From NCBI RefSeq assembly GCF_028623165.1, contig NZ_CP117768.1:620001-684000 (forward strand): a DNA stretch of 64,000 nt. The letters run 5' to 3'. Below the pieces are notes generated by a model. The model searched no databases. It saw only the letters and a program-made list of their open reading frames with translations, and was not told the DNA's origin. Made by a program: the position numbers and the translations under genes. Of the stretch, positions 7,995 through 18,198 are shown one piece after another; position 1 is the stretch's first letter; every line of letters begins with the position of its first letter. Source of the stretch: Nostoc sp. UHCC 0926. Lineage in GTDB: Bacteria > Cyanobacteriota > Cyanobacteriia > Cyanobacteriales > Nostocaceae.

Positions 7995-9386
7995 CTATCT
8001 TCCCACGCCTACATATTGGAATCCAGCCCGGATCATTGCTTCGGGGTCGAGGAAGTTACGACCATCGATGATAACGGGGTGAGCCATCAATTTTGCCATC
8101 TTCACATAATCCAGAGTGCTGAACTGCTGCCATTCGGTGACGAGTACTAAAGCATCGCAGCCGTCAGCAAGTCTTTCGGCATCGGTTTCTACTAGTACAC
8201 CGGAAAGCCCATGACGTAGACCTGTTTGGGAAACAATGGGGTCGTAGGCTTTGACTTTGGCTCCTAGTCGGTTTAGCTGCTCAATTAGGTTGAGTGCTGG
8301 GGCGTCGCGCAAGTCGTCGGTATCTGGCTTGAAGGTCAGTCCGAGTAGTCCGACTGTTTTGCCTTTGAGAATTTTCAGAACTTGTTGGAGTTTCTCCAGA
8401 GCAATCAACCGCTGGCGTTCGTTGACACTGACAGCAGCTTTCAGTAGCTGGGCTTCATAACCATAGTCATCAGCAGTGTGAATCAGGGCAGCGACATCTT
8501 TGGGAAAGCAAGAACCGCCCCAACCAATACCAGCTTGTAAAAACTTGTTACCAATGCGGGAGTCTAGACCAATACCTTTAGCTACTTGGGTGACATCAGC
8601 ACCGACGCGATCGCAAATATTAGCAACTTCGTTAATAAAACTAATCTTAGTGGCTAAAAAGGCATTAGCGGCGTATTTGATCATCTCCGCCGAACTCAGG
8701 TCTGTTGCCAAAATTGGCACAGGGGGTAAAGATTGATCCTCAGCATACTTGCGTTCCACAATTGGGGCATACAGTTGTTGCATCAAGGCTACTGCCCTTT
8801 GACTATTGCCTCCTAGTACAATGCGATCGGGGTTGAAGGTGTCGTGAACTGCCGAACCTTCGCGCAAAAACTCTGGATTGCTGATCACATCAAACTGGGC
8901 TGCAACCTCAGGTAATTTCTCATCACTCAACACCCCACCTGCGGTTACTAGTGTTTTCTGCCGTTCAGCAGTACCATCTAGAACAAGCATCCGCACCCAG
9001 TCACCTGAGCCAATGGGGACTGTAGATTTATTCACTATGACTTTATAACCACCGTTGAGATTTTCCCCAATCCCACGGGCTACAGCTTCAACATAACGAG
9101 TATCACTTTCACCTGTGGGTAAAGGTGGTGTTCCCACAGCAATAAACAGAATTTCTCCGTGGGCAACTCCAGCAGCGAGATCACTAGTAAAATGAATCTT
9201 CTCTGTTTGAATGGCAGACTGCATAATTTCTGAGAGTCCCGGCTCAAAAATTGGGGACTGTCCAGACTTCATTAACTTAACTTTTTCTTCGTTGTTGTCT
9301 ACGCAAATTACATCATGGCCAATATGAGCCAAGCAAGCACCTGTAACTAAACCAACGTAACCAGTACCAATCACGCAAACACGCAT
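7995..9386 (-). CDS. ugd: UDP-glucose 6-dehydrogenase
   Basis: 463 aa. NAD+-dependent four-electron oxidation of UDP-glucose to UDP-glucuronate. The N-terminal Rossmann motif is MRVCVIGTGYVGLVTGACLA; NKSTVPIGSGDWVR follows; the catalytic cysteine is C293 in GGSCFPKD; the C-terminal UDP-binding domain has GLTFKPDTDDLRDAP. The ATG at 9386 is preceded by GAGGAG at good spacing. The decarboxylase gene lies 140 bp upstream on the same strand, so the two probably form a two-gene unit feeding UDP-xylose into exopolysaccharide or cell-surface glycans. Length is normal and all key residues are present. Confidence 0.97.
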   Translation of the reverse strand: MRVCVIGTGYVGLVTGACLAHIGHDVICVDNNEEKVKLMKSGQSPIFEPGLSEIMQSAIQTEKIHFTSDLAAGVAHGEILFIAVGTPPLPTGESDTRYVEAVARGIGENLNGGYKVIVNKSTVPIGSGDWVRMLVLDGTAERQKTLVTAGGVLSDEKLPEVAAQFDVISNPEFLREGSAVHDTFNPDRIVLGGNSQRAVALMQQLYAPIVERKYAEDQSLPPVPILATDLSSAEMIKYAANAFLATKISFINEVANICDRVGADVTQVAKGIGLDSRIGNKFLQAGIGWGGSCFPKDVAALIHTADDYGYEAQLLKAAVSVNERQRLIALEKLQQVLKILKGKTVGLLGLTFKPDTDDLRDAPALNLIEQLNRLGAKVKAYDPIVSQTGLRHGLSGVLVETDAERLADGCDALVLVTEWQQFSTLDYVKMAKLMAHPVIIDGRNFLDPEAMIRAGFQYVGVGR

Positions 9387-9526
9387 TTTTTAACTCCTCA
9401 CTTTTTTGGGATTAGTGTTCAAAAAGAAGTTTTCAGACACTTATACACTGCCAGGAAACTCAGCCACTAAGGATATTAGTTATCGAGAGCGAACCTGTAT
9501 GAAAATTCAGAGCGACGCTAGGCGCT

Positions 9527-10477
9527 TTAAATAGTTGAATTATTGACATCGCTTTGAATGCGATCGCGAAAATCTTCTATTGTTAGTTTTAACCCCTCTT
9601 GCAGAGGAATTGTAGGTTCCCAATTTAACCAAGTTTTTGCCTTTGTGATATCAGGCTGGCGACGCCGGGGATCGTCCGAAGGTAGTGTCTCGAACTTAAT
9701 CTGTGCGTCCGGGTTGATCATATTTTGCACTGCTTGTGCTAATTGTAAAATGGTGTATTCACCAGGATTGCCCAAATTTACTGGGCCAATGTACTCGCCA
9801 TTCATCAGGCGGATGAATCCTTCCACTAAATCGGAAACGTAGCAGAAACTACGAGTTTGTGAACCATCACCGTACACGGTTAAAGGATTACCTCGCAAGG
9901 CTTGAACTATAAAGTTGCTCACCACCCGACCATCGTTTTCTAACATTCTCGGTCCGTAGGTATTGAAAATCCGAGCAACTCGAATATCAACTTTATTTTG
10001 CCTGTAGTAATCAAATGCTAGAGTCTCAGCAATTCTTTTGCCTTCGTCGTAGCATGAACGTATCCCAATGGGATTGACGCTACCCCTATACTCTTCGGGT
10101 TGGGGATGAACTTCTGGATCTCCGTATACTTCACTAGTTGAAGCCAAGAAAAACCTAGCTTTCACACGTTTAGCCAGCCCCAACATATTCAGTGTTCCCA
10201 TCACGTTAGTTTTTACAGTTTTAACTGGGTTGTACTGGTAATGTACTGGAGAAGCAGGACAAGCTAAATGATAAATTTGATCCACTTCTAACCGAATTGG
10301 TTCGGTAATATCGTGGCGGATCAGTTCAAAGTACGGATGACCTAACCATTTAAGGATATTGCGTTTGTGACCAGTGTAAAAATTATCCAAGCATATTAAT
10401 TCATGCCCATCAGTCATTAGTCGGTCGATGAGATGGGAACCTATAAACCCAGCACCACCCGTCACCAAAATTCTCAT
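9527..10477 (-). CDS. UDP-glucuronate decarboxylase (UXS-type, extended SDR)
   Basis: 316 aa. Converts UDP-glucuronate to UDP-xylose with internal NAD+ recycling. Seen: Rossmann [26 protein letters not shown], the UXS-type loop [15 protein letters not shown], the SDR catalytic YxxxK in RSCYDEGKR, and [11 protein letters not shown]. The motif set distinguishes it from UDP-glucose 4-epimerases, which lack the CPASP-YQ loop. It is the upstream gene of the ugd pair and uses the product of Ugd as substrate, which supports the assignment. Start ATG at 10477. Confidence 0.93.
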   Translation of the reverse strand: MRILVTGGAGFIGSHLIDRLMTDGHELICLDNFYTGHKRNILKWLGHPYFELIRHDITEPIRLEVDQIYHLACPASPVHYQYNPVKTVKTNVMGTLNMLGLAKRVKARFFLASTSEVYGDPEVHPQPEEYRGSVNPIGIRSCYDEGKRIAETLAFDYYRQNKVDIRVARIFNTYGPRMLENDGRVVSNFIVQALRGNPLTVYGDGSQTRSFCYVSDLVEGFIRLMNGEYIGPVNLGNPGEYTILQLAQAVQNMINPDAQIKFETLPSDDPRRRQPDITKAKTWLNWEPTIPLQEGLKLTIEDFRDRIQSDVNNSTI

Positions 10478-10952
10478 AGTTTCCCAGTTACTTACAAATA
10501 TTTTCAGTAGCTATTGCACTTACTTTTAGATTACCCAGCTTGAGGACAAAAATACAAAACCAAAAAAAGAACAAGGTTCAATCAAAAGTGTTGTTGAACT
10601 TACTTAGATTATAGGTTTGTGATATTTTTACCTGCTTCCTTAGGAATTTAACTAGCAAAATAACAAACTTAGTCTCAAGATTGTCAGTCTTCCACCTAAA
10701 GTTCATCAAATCTTCAATAATATAAAGTGTTTTTACGGTTATTACTGTTCTCACTTGGATGCAAAAAGCAGAGAGGAGGTTGACCAGAAATGTACAGTCG
10801 TACATCCCTGTGCCAATTTTAGATTTTAGATTTTAGATTTTAGATTTTAGATTCAAGAATTAAAAATTATTTCGGTTCGGTTCATGCCCCGACATTGCGT
10901 GGGCGGAACAAATCCAAAATCCAAAATTGATAGAGTCGAACTCTGCCTGGTA
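10478..10952. other. Intergenic region with heptamer tandem repeats
   Basis: Five exact copies of TTTTAGA lie at 10817-10851, followed by AAATCCAAAATCCAAAATTG near 10915. A minus-strand frame at 10578-10805 looks spurious (no ribosome site, no motif, AT-rich). The region carries the promoter of the sugar-nucleotide genes and the 3' end of the antiporter gene. Confidence 0.6.
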
Positions 10953-13091
10953 TCATACAGCAGATGTAATGCTGGTAACCGGGTTAGACATAACTATATT
11001 TGTGGTTTGAGTGCTTTGCGGTTCTCCAAGCATGATAATGGAGCAGGTGAGTTGTCTGGCTAACTGGGTTGTGACATCGCTAATGGCTAACCCTCCAGGA
11101 CTGGTACGATTACGTATAAAAGGTAAAACGACTAAATCATATAATCGTGCTGCCTGCAAAATTGCTTGGGCAACATTTTCATGAGCGATAATTTGAATTT
11201 CTGGGGTATTGGTCAAAGCTAATTTAGATACCAATAGGGAGAGATGCGATCGCCTCCAAGCAATTTTACTGGAACTAGTGCGGCGATCGCACACATTCAG
11301 CACAGTAATGTGGCTCTGATTTGCCTCTGCCAGCATCTGGGCAAATTGCACAGGCTGTAATATAGGTGATGTTAAGTTTTCTACTGGTACTAAGATGCGC
11401 TGAATTTTTTTCGGTGATTCTACTAGACGTGTCACCGCTACTGGACAATGGGATGCCCAAAGCACACCATCAATCACATTCCCAAATAAACGTGCTCGCA
11501 ACCCAGTCCGTTTACCCCAACCCATAACAATTAAATTAGCTTTTTGTTCACGAGCAGCTCTGCTAATTCCCTGAGCAAAGGCATCATCAATTCGCAGCAG
11601 TGGTTCTGCGGCCACACCCAATACTCGACTTTGGGCCGTGGCTTTGGTCAACAACCGCTCACTGCGTTGTAGAGAAGCTTCTAACTGCGGTGCATCCATC
11701 TGAGCAGCAGCAGCAGCGATCGCTAGTGGTACAATTTTGCCTTGAGACTGACGCGCTAATAATGCCGCCATTTCAATCAAATACTGCTCAGTCTGAGGAT
11801 TATAAACAGGTACGACTATAGTAAAAGCACTGTCTGTTTCTGGTGCGTTTTGGTCAGGTAGAGGTGGTGCTGGATCTTCGGCTGGTGAGAAATTCAAACC
11901 AACAGCTATTCTACTAGTCATCAACGGCCCCAAGGTTGATGTGACAAGCATTAAGACAATGACACTGTGTAATACTTCTAGTGGCAGCAACTCAGCCCGA
12001 TATCCCACTAACGTTGCTGCTAGGGTTGTAGCAACCTGGGGAAGTGATAGCGACCAGATGGTTAGCATTTCTTGCCACTTATAGCGGTAAACCAGTTTTG
12101 TGAACAAAGCTGCAATTAATTTACTGACAATCAAACCGACTATCATCAACAGCGTTAACTTGAGCGTGTCCAGGTTGTTCACAGAGGCAGGTAGATTGAT
12201 CAGTAAGCCAAGGTCAACAAAGAAAATGGGAATAAATAGCACACTGCCAATAAATACCACCTTTTCTTTGACTGGGCCTTCACCCACAGCTTCATTCACC
12301 GCCAAACCCGCTAAAAAAGCACCAACAATTTTTTCTACCCCAATCAATTGAGCGCCCACAGCCGCCAGAAACACAGAAAGCAACACAAACAAAAACTTGT
12401 TTCCTTCGTCGTCTCCAGATCGTTTGAAAAATTCTTTGCCTGCCCAATCAAAGCCTGTGACAACAGCAACAGAGTAAATAGTTAACCAACCCGACAGGGT
12501 GAGTAGTTTAGCAAAGCTGAATGCTCCAGCATGAGTGATGCCTACACAAACCGCTAATATCAGCACTGCACCAATATCTGTAAAAATCTTAGCTCCAATG
12601 GTGACAGTAACAGCTTCATTGTTTACCACTCCTAAACGGCTGATTATGGGATATGCCAAAAGGGTATAGGAAGCGAATAAAGAGCCAATTAATATTGAAG
12701 TATTCCAGCCAGCTCCTAAAATTAACCCTACTAAGGTTCCCATCACCAGGGGTACACTGAAAGTCAAGCTAGCAAACCCAAAGGCACGACTTTTCTGGCG
12801 GCGGAACTGTTCTAGATCAACTTCTAGTCCTGTGACAAACAGCAAGTAAATTAACCCAATGTCTGATAGGAGGTTAATCAGCGGCGAGTCAGACTCAAAT
12901 AGATTCCAGCCTGAGGGCCCAAGTACTAGCCCTGAGAAAACCAAACCCACTAATCCTGGTAATCTTAGCCGCTCAAACATGATAGGTATAACTAAGATGA
13001 CCACCAGCAAAATAGCAAAGGGAACAATTGGTTCCTTGCCAAGAACTTGGGAAGTTGGTTCCAGAACAAGAACTTGTGATATGAGTTCCAT
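10953..13091 (-). CDS. CPA2 (KefB-type) cation:proton antiporter with C-terminal USP domains
   Basis: 712 aa. About 12 hydrophobic segments occupy residues 15-400, including the CPA2 features GLVFSGLVLGPSGWNLF, LFVTGLEVDLEQFRRQ and VGAFLAGLAVNEAVGEGPVK. The cytoplasmic part (about 425-690) holds two universal-stress-protein-like halves: the first around KANLIVMGWGKRTGLRARLF, with the VMGxG-type nucleotide motif, the second around RILVPVENLTSPILQPVQFA. Probably exchanges Na+ or K+ for protons in the plasma or thylakoid membrane, with the USP module as a nucleotide-sensing regulator (inference). A second antiporter-USP fusion of different sequence lies at 58853-61114. Confidence 0.9.
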   Translation of the reverse strand: MELISQVLVLEPTSQVLGKEPIVPFAILLVVILVIPIMFERLRLPGLVGLVFSGLVLGPSGWNLFESDSPLINLLSDIGLIYLLFVTGLEVDLEQFRRQKSRAFGFASLTFSVPLVMGTLVGLILGAGWNTSILIGSLFASYTLLAYPIISRLGVVNNEAVTVTIGAKIFTDIGAVLILAVCVGITHAGAFSFAKLLTLSGWLTIYSVAVVTGFDWAGKEFFKRSGDDEGNKFLFVLLSVFLAAVGAQLIGVEKIVGAFLAGLAVNEAVGEGPVKEKVVFIGSVLFIPIFFVDLGLLINLPASVNNLDTLKLTLLMIVGLIVSKLIAALFTKLVYRYKWQEMLTIWSLSLPQVATTLAATLVGYRAELLPLEVLHSVIVLMLVTSTLGPLMTSRIAVGLNFSPAEDPAPPLPDQNAPETDSAFTIVVPVYNPQTEQYLIEMAALLARQSQGKIVPLAIAAAAAQMDAPQLEASLQRSERLLTKATAQSRVLGVAAEPLLRIDDAFAQGISRAAREQKANLIVMGWGKRTGLRARLFGNVIDGVLWASHCPVAVTRLVESPKKIQRILVPVENLTSPILQPVQFAQMLAEANQSHITVLNVCDRRTSSSKIAWRRSHLSLLVSKLALTNTPEIQIIAHENVAQAILQAARLYDLVVLPFIRNRTSPGGLAISDVTTQLARQLTCSIIMLGEPQSTQTTNIVMSNPVTSITSAV

Positions 13092-13232
13092 AGGTAGGAA
13101 TTGAAGGGGCTATGGTAAAACTGCGATTACCTTGGGGCCGATCGCCTGAGCGATATAAATGTAGAAGCCACCTGACGAAAAATCAAAAATATTAACTTAC
13201 ATTAACTAGGCAATTGTTTAAGAACTAACTAT

Positions 13233-13889
13233 CTACGGATGGATTTGACTCAAAATGAACCGCAAGCGATCGTAGTCGTCTTTAAGTAGCACGCTCAGGC
13301 TACGTCCAGCTTTAATTAGCCATTCTCGGTCAGCTTTGCGTAACTGGTAAACATCTCGAATGGCAGCTGCACTCAAAGACTCTACTGGCGCACCGTTTAT
13401 AGAAAGCAGTGTCCGCAAAAAATCTAGTTCTTCAGTAAATTTAATGATTGCTTCTGGTTCGCACCGATAAACAGCTTGATGAATTTGCGGGGGACGGGGT
13501 GGTAGATACTGATATATTCTTTGGTTATAGCCTCGATTTTGGGAAGACTGCTCAAATCCCACGATCGCAGCCCGAAATTCAGTTCTGAGCATGGCAAATA
13601 TTTGGGGTTGTTCCTCGCGTAAGTCTTGCAATGACAACCCCAAAGCTCTGGCCCGGTGTACGGAATCTATCGGCATAGTTGTGGCATAATACACCACAGC
13701 ATAAACTTGATTGCCAGATTCTTCATCTACAGAACAGACCCAACTACCAAAAGGTGGCATGGAGGGAAAGCTCAAATCTTCCGGTTCCAAACACTGGGCC
13801 AAAAATTCGGTGCTATTAGTCTCAATCACCTCCGCAATGTGGTTGGGATGGCGATCGCCAGTAGCAAACTGTGGTAGGGGGAGGCGCAT
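13233..13889 (-). CDS. Cyanobacterial HAS-barrel-like conserved protein
   Basis: 218 aa, soluble. The N terminus (about 1-90), with MRLPLPQFATGDRHPNHIAE and later PPFGSWVCSVDEE, resembles the HAS-barrel found at the N terminus of HerA-type ATPases, but no ATPase follows. The second half is helical and includes LRTLLSINGAPVESLSAAAI. Function unknown. It sits between the antiporter gene and ndhS on the same strand with gaps over 100 bp, so operon membership is uncertain. The family assignment is from memory of cyanobacterial orthologues. Confidence 0.7.
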   Translation of the reverse strand: MRLPLPQFATGDRHPNHIAEVIETNSTEFLAQCLEPEDLSFPSMPPFGSWVCSVDEESGNQVYAVVYYATTMPIDSVHRARALGLSLQDLREEQPQIFAMLRTEFRAAIVGFEQSSQNRGYNQRIYQYLPPRPPQIHQAVYRCEPEAIIKFTEELDFLRTLLSINGAPVESLSAAAIRDVYQLRKADREWLIKAGRSLSVLLKDDYDRLRFILSQIHP

Positions 13890-14009
13890 GGGAGTGCTAA
13901 GTGCTGTTAGCGGATAGCTATGGTTGAGCCAGTGCTGAGTGCTGAGTTAGAAGTTATGAGTGATGAGTTGAGGAATCAATAACTCCTAACTCCTAACTCC
14001 TAGCTAATC

Positions 14010-14207
14010 TTATTTGGCTTTTTTACGTCCGGCTGTGGTCTCTACGAGTGACAATTCGCTCAGGCGGAAGGTAACTAATTTATCCCAGTTGCCACCTTCA
14101 AATAATACGGCTACTTTGCCATCACTCACCCGTTGCACGAGTCCTTCGTAGCGGTAATAGGTATCTGCACGATTGTTGACGCGAACAGTTGCTCCAGGCA
14201 GAATCAT
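14010..14207 (-). CDS. ndhS: NDH-1 subunit S (ferredoxin-docking, SH3-like)
   Basis: 65 aa: [20 protein letters not shown], then [18 protein letters not shown] and [17 protein letters not shown]. This matches cyanobacterial NdhS (Ssl0352 type), a small SH3-like subunit of the photosynthetic NDH-1 complex needed for ferredoxin-driven cyclic electron flow and respiration. Length is normal and the C terminus is basic (GRKKAK). It is separated from its neighbours by repeat-rich gaps and is probably monocistronic. Confidence 0.9.
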   Translation of the reverse strand: MILPGATVRVNNRADTYYRYEGLVQRVSDGKVAVLFEGGNWDKLVTFRLSELSLVETTAGRKKAK

Positions 14208-14809
14208 GTTTTTAGCCTCGCTTGTTTCCTGTTATATAGCTTAATACTTTTGACAGTCCCCAGCCTAAATGCTTGTTGTTACCCATATCTTTTTAATCTC
14301 TGGCTTCGTTGCCAACCCGCCTTGGAATAAATAAATTCCTCTTGCTTATAGGTTAAGTCCTTTCAAAAAGACTAAATACAAGGTTTTAAGTCGTGTAGAT
14401 GGTTAGACTCTGTATGTTAGGGAAAATTTTAGTCCACTTAAGTGGACAGTAGTTCTGAGCCGCTGAACTTAAGTTCTGGGCGGGATGTGGATCAGTGCAA
14501 TACTTTAACTGTTACAAAAATGTGGGTAATGGCTAACGCACCATCTTAGATTTTCGGTTTACCCAAGAGTGGGAAAGCGATCGCTAATTAGTGTTATTCC
14601 TGAAGGTAGGGCACCATCCCAGATTTTCAGTGTGTTAGGACTAATGTCCATAACACACCCTACGAGATTCAAGCCAATGTGGATGAGGTTTTCCGACTTG
14701 TGTGTACACGGTAGCCTTAAAAAGGAGGGGGAACCAAAAGCCCCCTTTTTAACGATCTCTTGTGCGGTAAGTCCTAAAGTCCACAGTCTAAGAGTTTTTG
14801 ACCCTTGAT
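14208..14809. other. Intergenic region with palindromes and dispersed repeats
   Basis: GTCCACTTAAGTGGAC (14432-14447) is a perfect 16-bp palindrome. Around 14615-14661 lies a dispersed inverted repeat of the GTAGGGCACC ... ACACACCCTAC type. At 14719-14748 AAAAAGGAGGGGG is paired with CCCCCTTTTT, followed by a variant of the TTACGCA-type repeat end. No gene is supported in either strand. Confidence 0.55.
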
Positions 14810-16126
14810 TCATGAATAATACTTCTGTCTTTGGCGAAAATTTGCTACCGATTCTACTATTCCCAAGGAGATGAAGTTGGTTAGCATAGCAGAACGCCCA
14901 TAGCTCATCCAAGGTAGGGGAATTCCTGCCACAGGCGCTAAACCTACAGTCATGCCAACATTCACAATCACCTGAAACACAATCATGGACAAAACGCCAA
15001 TAGCCAACAAGGAACCAAAGTTATCTTTGGCGGTTTGGGCAACATGCAGTAGACGGAAGCAAATTAAGCAGAAGACAAACAGCACTACCAAACAACCAAC
15101 AAAACCGAATTCTTCCCCCACTGCTGAGAAAATAAAGTCTGTATGCTGTTCAGGTACAAAATTCAGTTGTGTCATTGGCCCCTTGAACAGACCCCATCCC
15201 CAAATTTCACCAGCACCAATAGCAATCCGAGATTGGATTAAGTGATACCCAGCACCTAGTGGATCATGATCGGGGTCCATGAATACAGTTAGCCGCTCTT
15301 TTTGATACAGTTTCAAAATATGGTTCCAGGCGAAAACTCCTAATTCGCCACCCAGTATATTAAGACTCCATGCACTGATAGCACCGAAACCAAATCGACG
15401 CCAGGGAAGAGTTTGCCAACCTACAATAGCCATTGCAACTGACCAAACTAGCCCTAATAGGCCAAAAGATAGTTCTTTGAATAAAACTACTGGCTCTGAT
15501 AAAGGCCAAGATATACTCAGTAAAATGGCGGCAACCACCGGAGAAATCATCAGAACTAACCAGCCTGGGTTAGCATTTGCCCAGTAAAGCATTCCTAAAA
15601 CGATCGCACCAAATACCAGTGATGTTGCTAAATCTGGCTGTAAAAATACTAATCCCCAAGGTATAGCGGTGATTGCCAGAACCCGGAAAACACCTTCGAG
15701 GCTAGAAGCAGTGCGCCTGTGTAACAAAGCCGCTAAGGTGATGATCATGCCGACTTTGGCAAATTCTGAGGGTTGCACGTTAAAACCAGCGATACTAATC
15801 CACCGCTGCGCCCCTTTGGCGCTAGTGCCAGCGATCATCACGGCGATTAAGCTAAAGTTCGTTAGTGCGTATGTTACCCAGTGCCACTGCATCAAGAGTT
15901 CATAACGCGTGCGAGATAAAAATAGAGCTATAAGCACACCGATACCCGCTACCAGCCAGTGCCACCACCAGTCAGTTACTGGCTGCTTCAGTTCCGTGCT
16001 GAGGATCATGATGCCGCCAAAGATACTGACAGCAATTGGCAAACAAAATAGTAGCCAATCTACATTCTGCCAAGGCTTAACCCAAGACTTCCAGCGAATT
16101 TTGGGGAGCGATCGTTTTAACAACAT
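14810..16126 (-). CDS. rodA: Rod shape-determining peptidoglycan polymerase RodA
   Basis: 438 aa SEDS-family membrane glycosyltransferase acting with a class B PBP in lateral wall synthesis. About ten hydrophobic segments are visible. Family motifs: GTSAKGAQRWISIAGFNVQPSEFAK, split as AQRWISIAGFNVQPSEFAKV, then HILKLYQKERLTVFMDPDHD, GWGLFKGPMTQLNFVPEQHT and DFIFSAVGEEFGFVG, and near the end GIPLPWMSYGRSAM. RodA is preferred over FtsW because it is a single gene with the PEQHTDFIFS form and lies away from a division cluster. mrp lies 195 bp upstream on the same strand. Confidence 0.93.
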   Translation of the reverse strand: MLLKRSLPKIRWKSWVKPWQNVDWLLFCLPIAVSIFGGIMILSTELKQPVTDWWWHWLVAGIGVLIALFLSRTRYELLMQWHWVTYALTNFSLIAVMIAGTSAKGAQRWISIAGFNVQPSEFAKVGMIITLAALLHRRTASSLEGVFRVLAITAIPWGLVFLQPDLATSLVFGAIVLGMLYWANANPGWLVLMISPVVAAILLSISWPLSEPVVLFKELSFGLLGLVWSVAMAIVGWQTLPWRRFGFGAISAWSLNILGGELGVFAWNHILKLYQKERLTVFMDPDHDPLGAGYHLIQSRIAIGAGEIWGWGLFKGPMTQLNFVPEQHTDFIFSAVGEEFGFVGCLVVLFVFCLICFRLLHVAQTAKDNFGSLLAIGVLSMIVFQVIVNVGMTVGLAPVAGIPLPWMSYGRSAMLTNFISLGIVESVANFRQRQKYYS

Positions 16127-16321
16127 TGTGCCACTTTAGACTTTTTTAAATGTTGGGCATTGGGCATTGCTTATTCTCGTTGTCTCTCTAAAGTTCTGAT
16201 TTAAGGAAGTCTTACCTCAGACTTCTCTACTTATCTTCCTTGTCCCCATGCCTCAGTCCCCATACCCAATCCCTAGTATTCCCAAGCTATAGCCCAAGAA
16301 GTAGATAGAAATTAAAATTAA

Positions 16322-17392
16322 TTATGTCAAAGCAGCAACTGATACTTTACCAGCAATAGTAAGAGCGATCGCTGTTAATGCTTTTGCTGAAGCTGAATCT
16401 GGCTCACCAACGACTATCGGCACACCGCTATCACCGCCAACTCGTGTGGAAATCTCTAGCGGCACGCACCCCAACAGTGGCACTCCCAATTCAGCGGCTG
16501 TTTTGGAGCCACCACCGGAACCGAAGATGTCATACTGCTTATCCGGTTGATCGGGGGGGATAAAATAGCTCATATTTTCCACGATCCCCAATACCGGGAC
16601 ATTCATCTGCTGGAACATCCGCAATCCCTTGCGAGAATCTAGCAGGGCTACAGTTTGCGGCGTGGTGACAATTACCGCCCCTGCCATCGGCACTGCTTGA
16701 GTTAAAGTTAACTGAGCATCTCCGGTTCCCGGTGGCATATCTACAATCAAATAGTCCAGTTCTCCCCATTGCACTTGATAGAGAAACTGGCGAATTACAC
16801 CATTGAGCATAGGCCCACGCCAAATTACTGGTTGATCTCGGTCAATCAAAAAGCCCATTGAAACTAATTTGACGCCGTGATTAAAAGCAGGTTCCAGGAT
16901 GTCACCTGTTTCGGTTGAGCGGACAGTAATTTGGGCATCAGCCAGACCCAGCATGGTAGGGTCATTGGGGCCGTAAATATCAGCATCTAACAAGCCGACT
17001 TTCGCCCCAGTTTGAGCTAAAGCTACTGCTACATTCACCGCCACCGTACTTTTACCAACACCACCTTTGCCACTGGAAACAGCAATGATATTTTTGACCC
17101 CAGAAATACCAGTGCGGTCAGGCAAACTTTTTTGTTGCGGTGTTTCTGCCGTCACTTCTATGCTTACATCTGTAACGCCTGGGAGCTTTTTGACAGCTTT
17201 CTGACAGTCTTCAACGATAAATTCACGTAAAGGACAGGCAGGAGTGGTCAACACCAAAGTGAAGCTAACCTTACCATCGTCAATTTTCACGTTGCGAATC
17301 ATATTCAGTTCTACCAGACTTTTGCGGAGTTCTGGGTCTTCTACTGGTCGCAACACTTCTAACACAGAGCGGGAGTCGAGGACATCGTACAT
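16322..17392 (-). CDS. mrp: Mrp/ApbC-type P-loop ATPase, Fe-S cluster carrier
   Basis: 356 aa. The N-terminal DUF59/MIP18 domain (about 8-85) has VEDPELRKSLVELNMI and LTTPACPLREFI. The ParA/MinD-like ATPase starts near residue 100: deviant Walker A SSGKGGVGKSTVAVNVAVAL, LLDADIYGPNDPTMLG, DYLIVDMPPGTGDAQLTLTQ. The family loads or transfers Fe-S clusters to target apoproteins. The C-terminal CxxC that binds the cluster in many bacterial Mrp proteins is absent: the equivalent stretch reads ENMSYFIPPDQPDKQYDIFG. Start ATG at 17392. Confidence 0.92.
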   Translation of the reverse strand: MYDVLDSRSVLEVLRPVEDPELRKSLVELNMIRNVKIDDGKVSFTLVLTTPACPLREFIVEDCQKAVKKLPGVTDVSIEVTAETPQQKSLPDRTGISGVKNIIAVSSGKGGVGKSTVAVNVAVALAQTGAKVGLLDADIYGPNDPTMLGLADAQITVRSTETGDILEPAFNHGVKLVSMGFLIDRDQPVIWRGPMLNGVIRQFLYQVQWGELDYLIVDMPPGTGDAQLTLTQAVPMAGAVIVTTPQTVALLDSRKGLRMFQQMNVPVLGIVENMSYFIPPDQPDKQYDIFGSGGGSKTAAELGVPLLGCVPLEISTRVGGDSGVPIVVGEPDSASAKALTAIALTIAGKVSVAALT

Positions 17393-17673
17393 AAAAATTC
17401 AAAATTCAAAATTGAAAATGAAAAAATACACTCGTGGCGAACATCTTAGTTATTAACTGGATGCTTTTTTAAGTAAGGTCAGCTTAGTGTTTTCACTGTT
17501 ACTGCCGTAACAAAACTTAGCAAATTGCATTATCACCTAATAGAATCTTAACTTTCTTTAGGGATTAGTTATTGGGCATGGAAAAAGAAGCAGGGGAGCA
17601 GAGGGGAGTATTTTCCCCCTTTCACGTACAAGAACTGCTCCTCTGCCTCTTAAAAGTCTCCAGTCCCCATCAC

Positions 17674-18198
17674 CTAAAAATCAAAACAACTGTCATTAAG
17701 GGATTTTTTCTTACCAGATACCGTTGATAATGCTGTCTTTTCTACCGCCTCTACTAAAGACCGTGCTACGCGGTCTGCATAAGGACGGGATAAAGACCAA
17801 ATCAGGGGCGATAACCAACCGCGTAGGGTTACGGAATAAGACAGACAAGTACCACAAACCGTTGACTCTACTTGATAAGTCACCCGTTCCTCTATCCCAG
17901 GAATCGCCAGCACTCGGATACTCAGCATCTCTCTATGATTGACGCGCTCCACAAAAATTCGGATGGGAATCGGCCAAAAGCGTGTTACAGCATGAAAAAT
18001 TAATCCTGGTTTGGGTACTAATCCGTAGGGCACGTTAGTACTCTTAAGTAGTGGATGCCAGGAAACATCTGTTAAGTCAGCCACTTTTTGCCACAGTTCA
18101 TCTACAGAAGCAGAACTAATCTCTCGATAGGTCCGCACCAGAGAAGCGCAAAACCGCCGACGTTTGCGGTGGATGAATTTGGATAACCAACCTTGCAT
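17674..18198 (-). CDS. SRPBCC (polyketide cyclase/START-like) protein
   Basis: 174 aa. SISSASVDELWQKVADLTDV-like text near residue 30 (IS-SASVDELWQKVADLTDVS), NVPYGLVPKPGLIFHAVTRF and a C-terminal amphipathic helix with DRVARSLVEAVEKTAL fit an SRPBCC helix-grip fold with a hydrophobic ligand cavity. No ligand or pathway can be assigned. The N terminus is unusually basic (HRKRRRF). The gene is isolated on the minus strand upstream of mrp (gap 281 bp). Confidence 0.72.
   Translation of the reverse strand: MQGWLSKFIHRKRRRFCASLVRTYREISSASVDELWQKVADLTDVSWHPLLKSTNVPYGLVPKPGLIFHAVTRFWPIPIRIFVERVNHREMLSIRVLAIPGIEERVTYQVESTVCGTCLSYSVTLRGWLSPLIWSLSRPYADRVARSLVEAVEKTALSTVSGKKKSLNDSCFDF

Noticed and set aside
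10578..10805. 75-codon minus-strand frame
   Set aside because: AT-rich, no motif, no ribosome site, lies in an intergenic region with tandem repeats.
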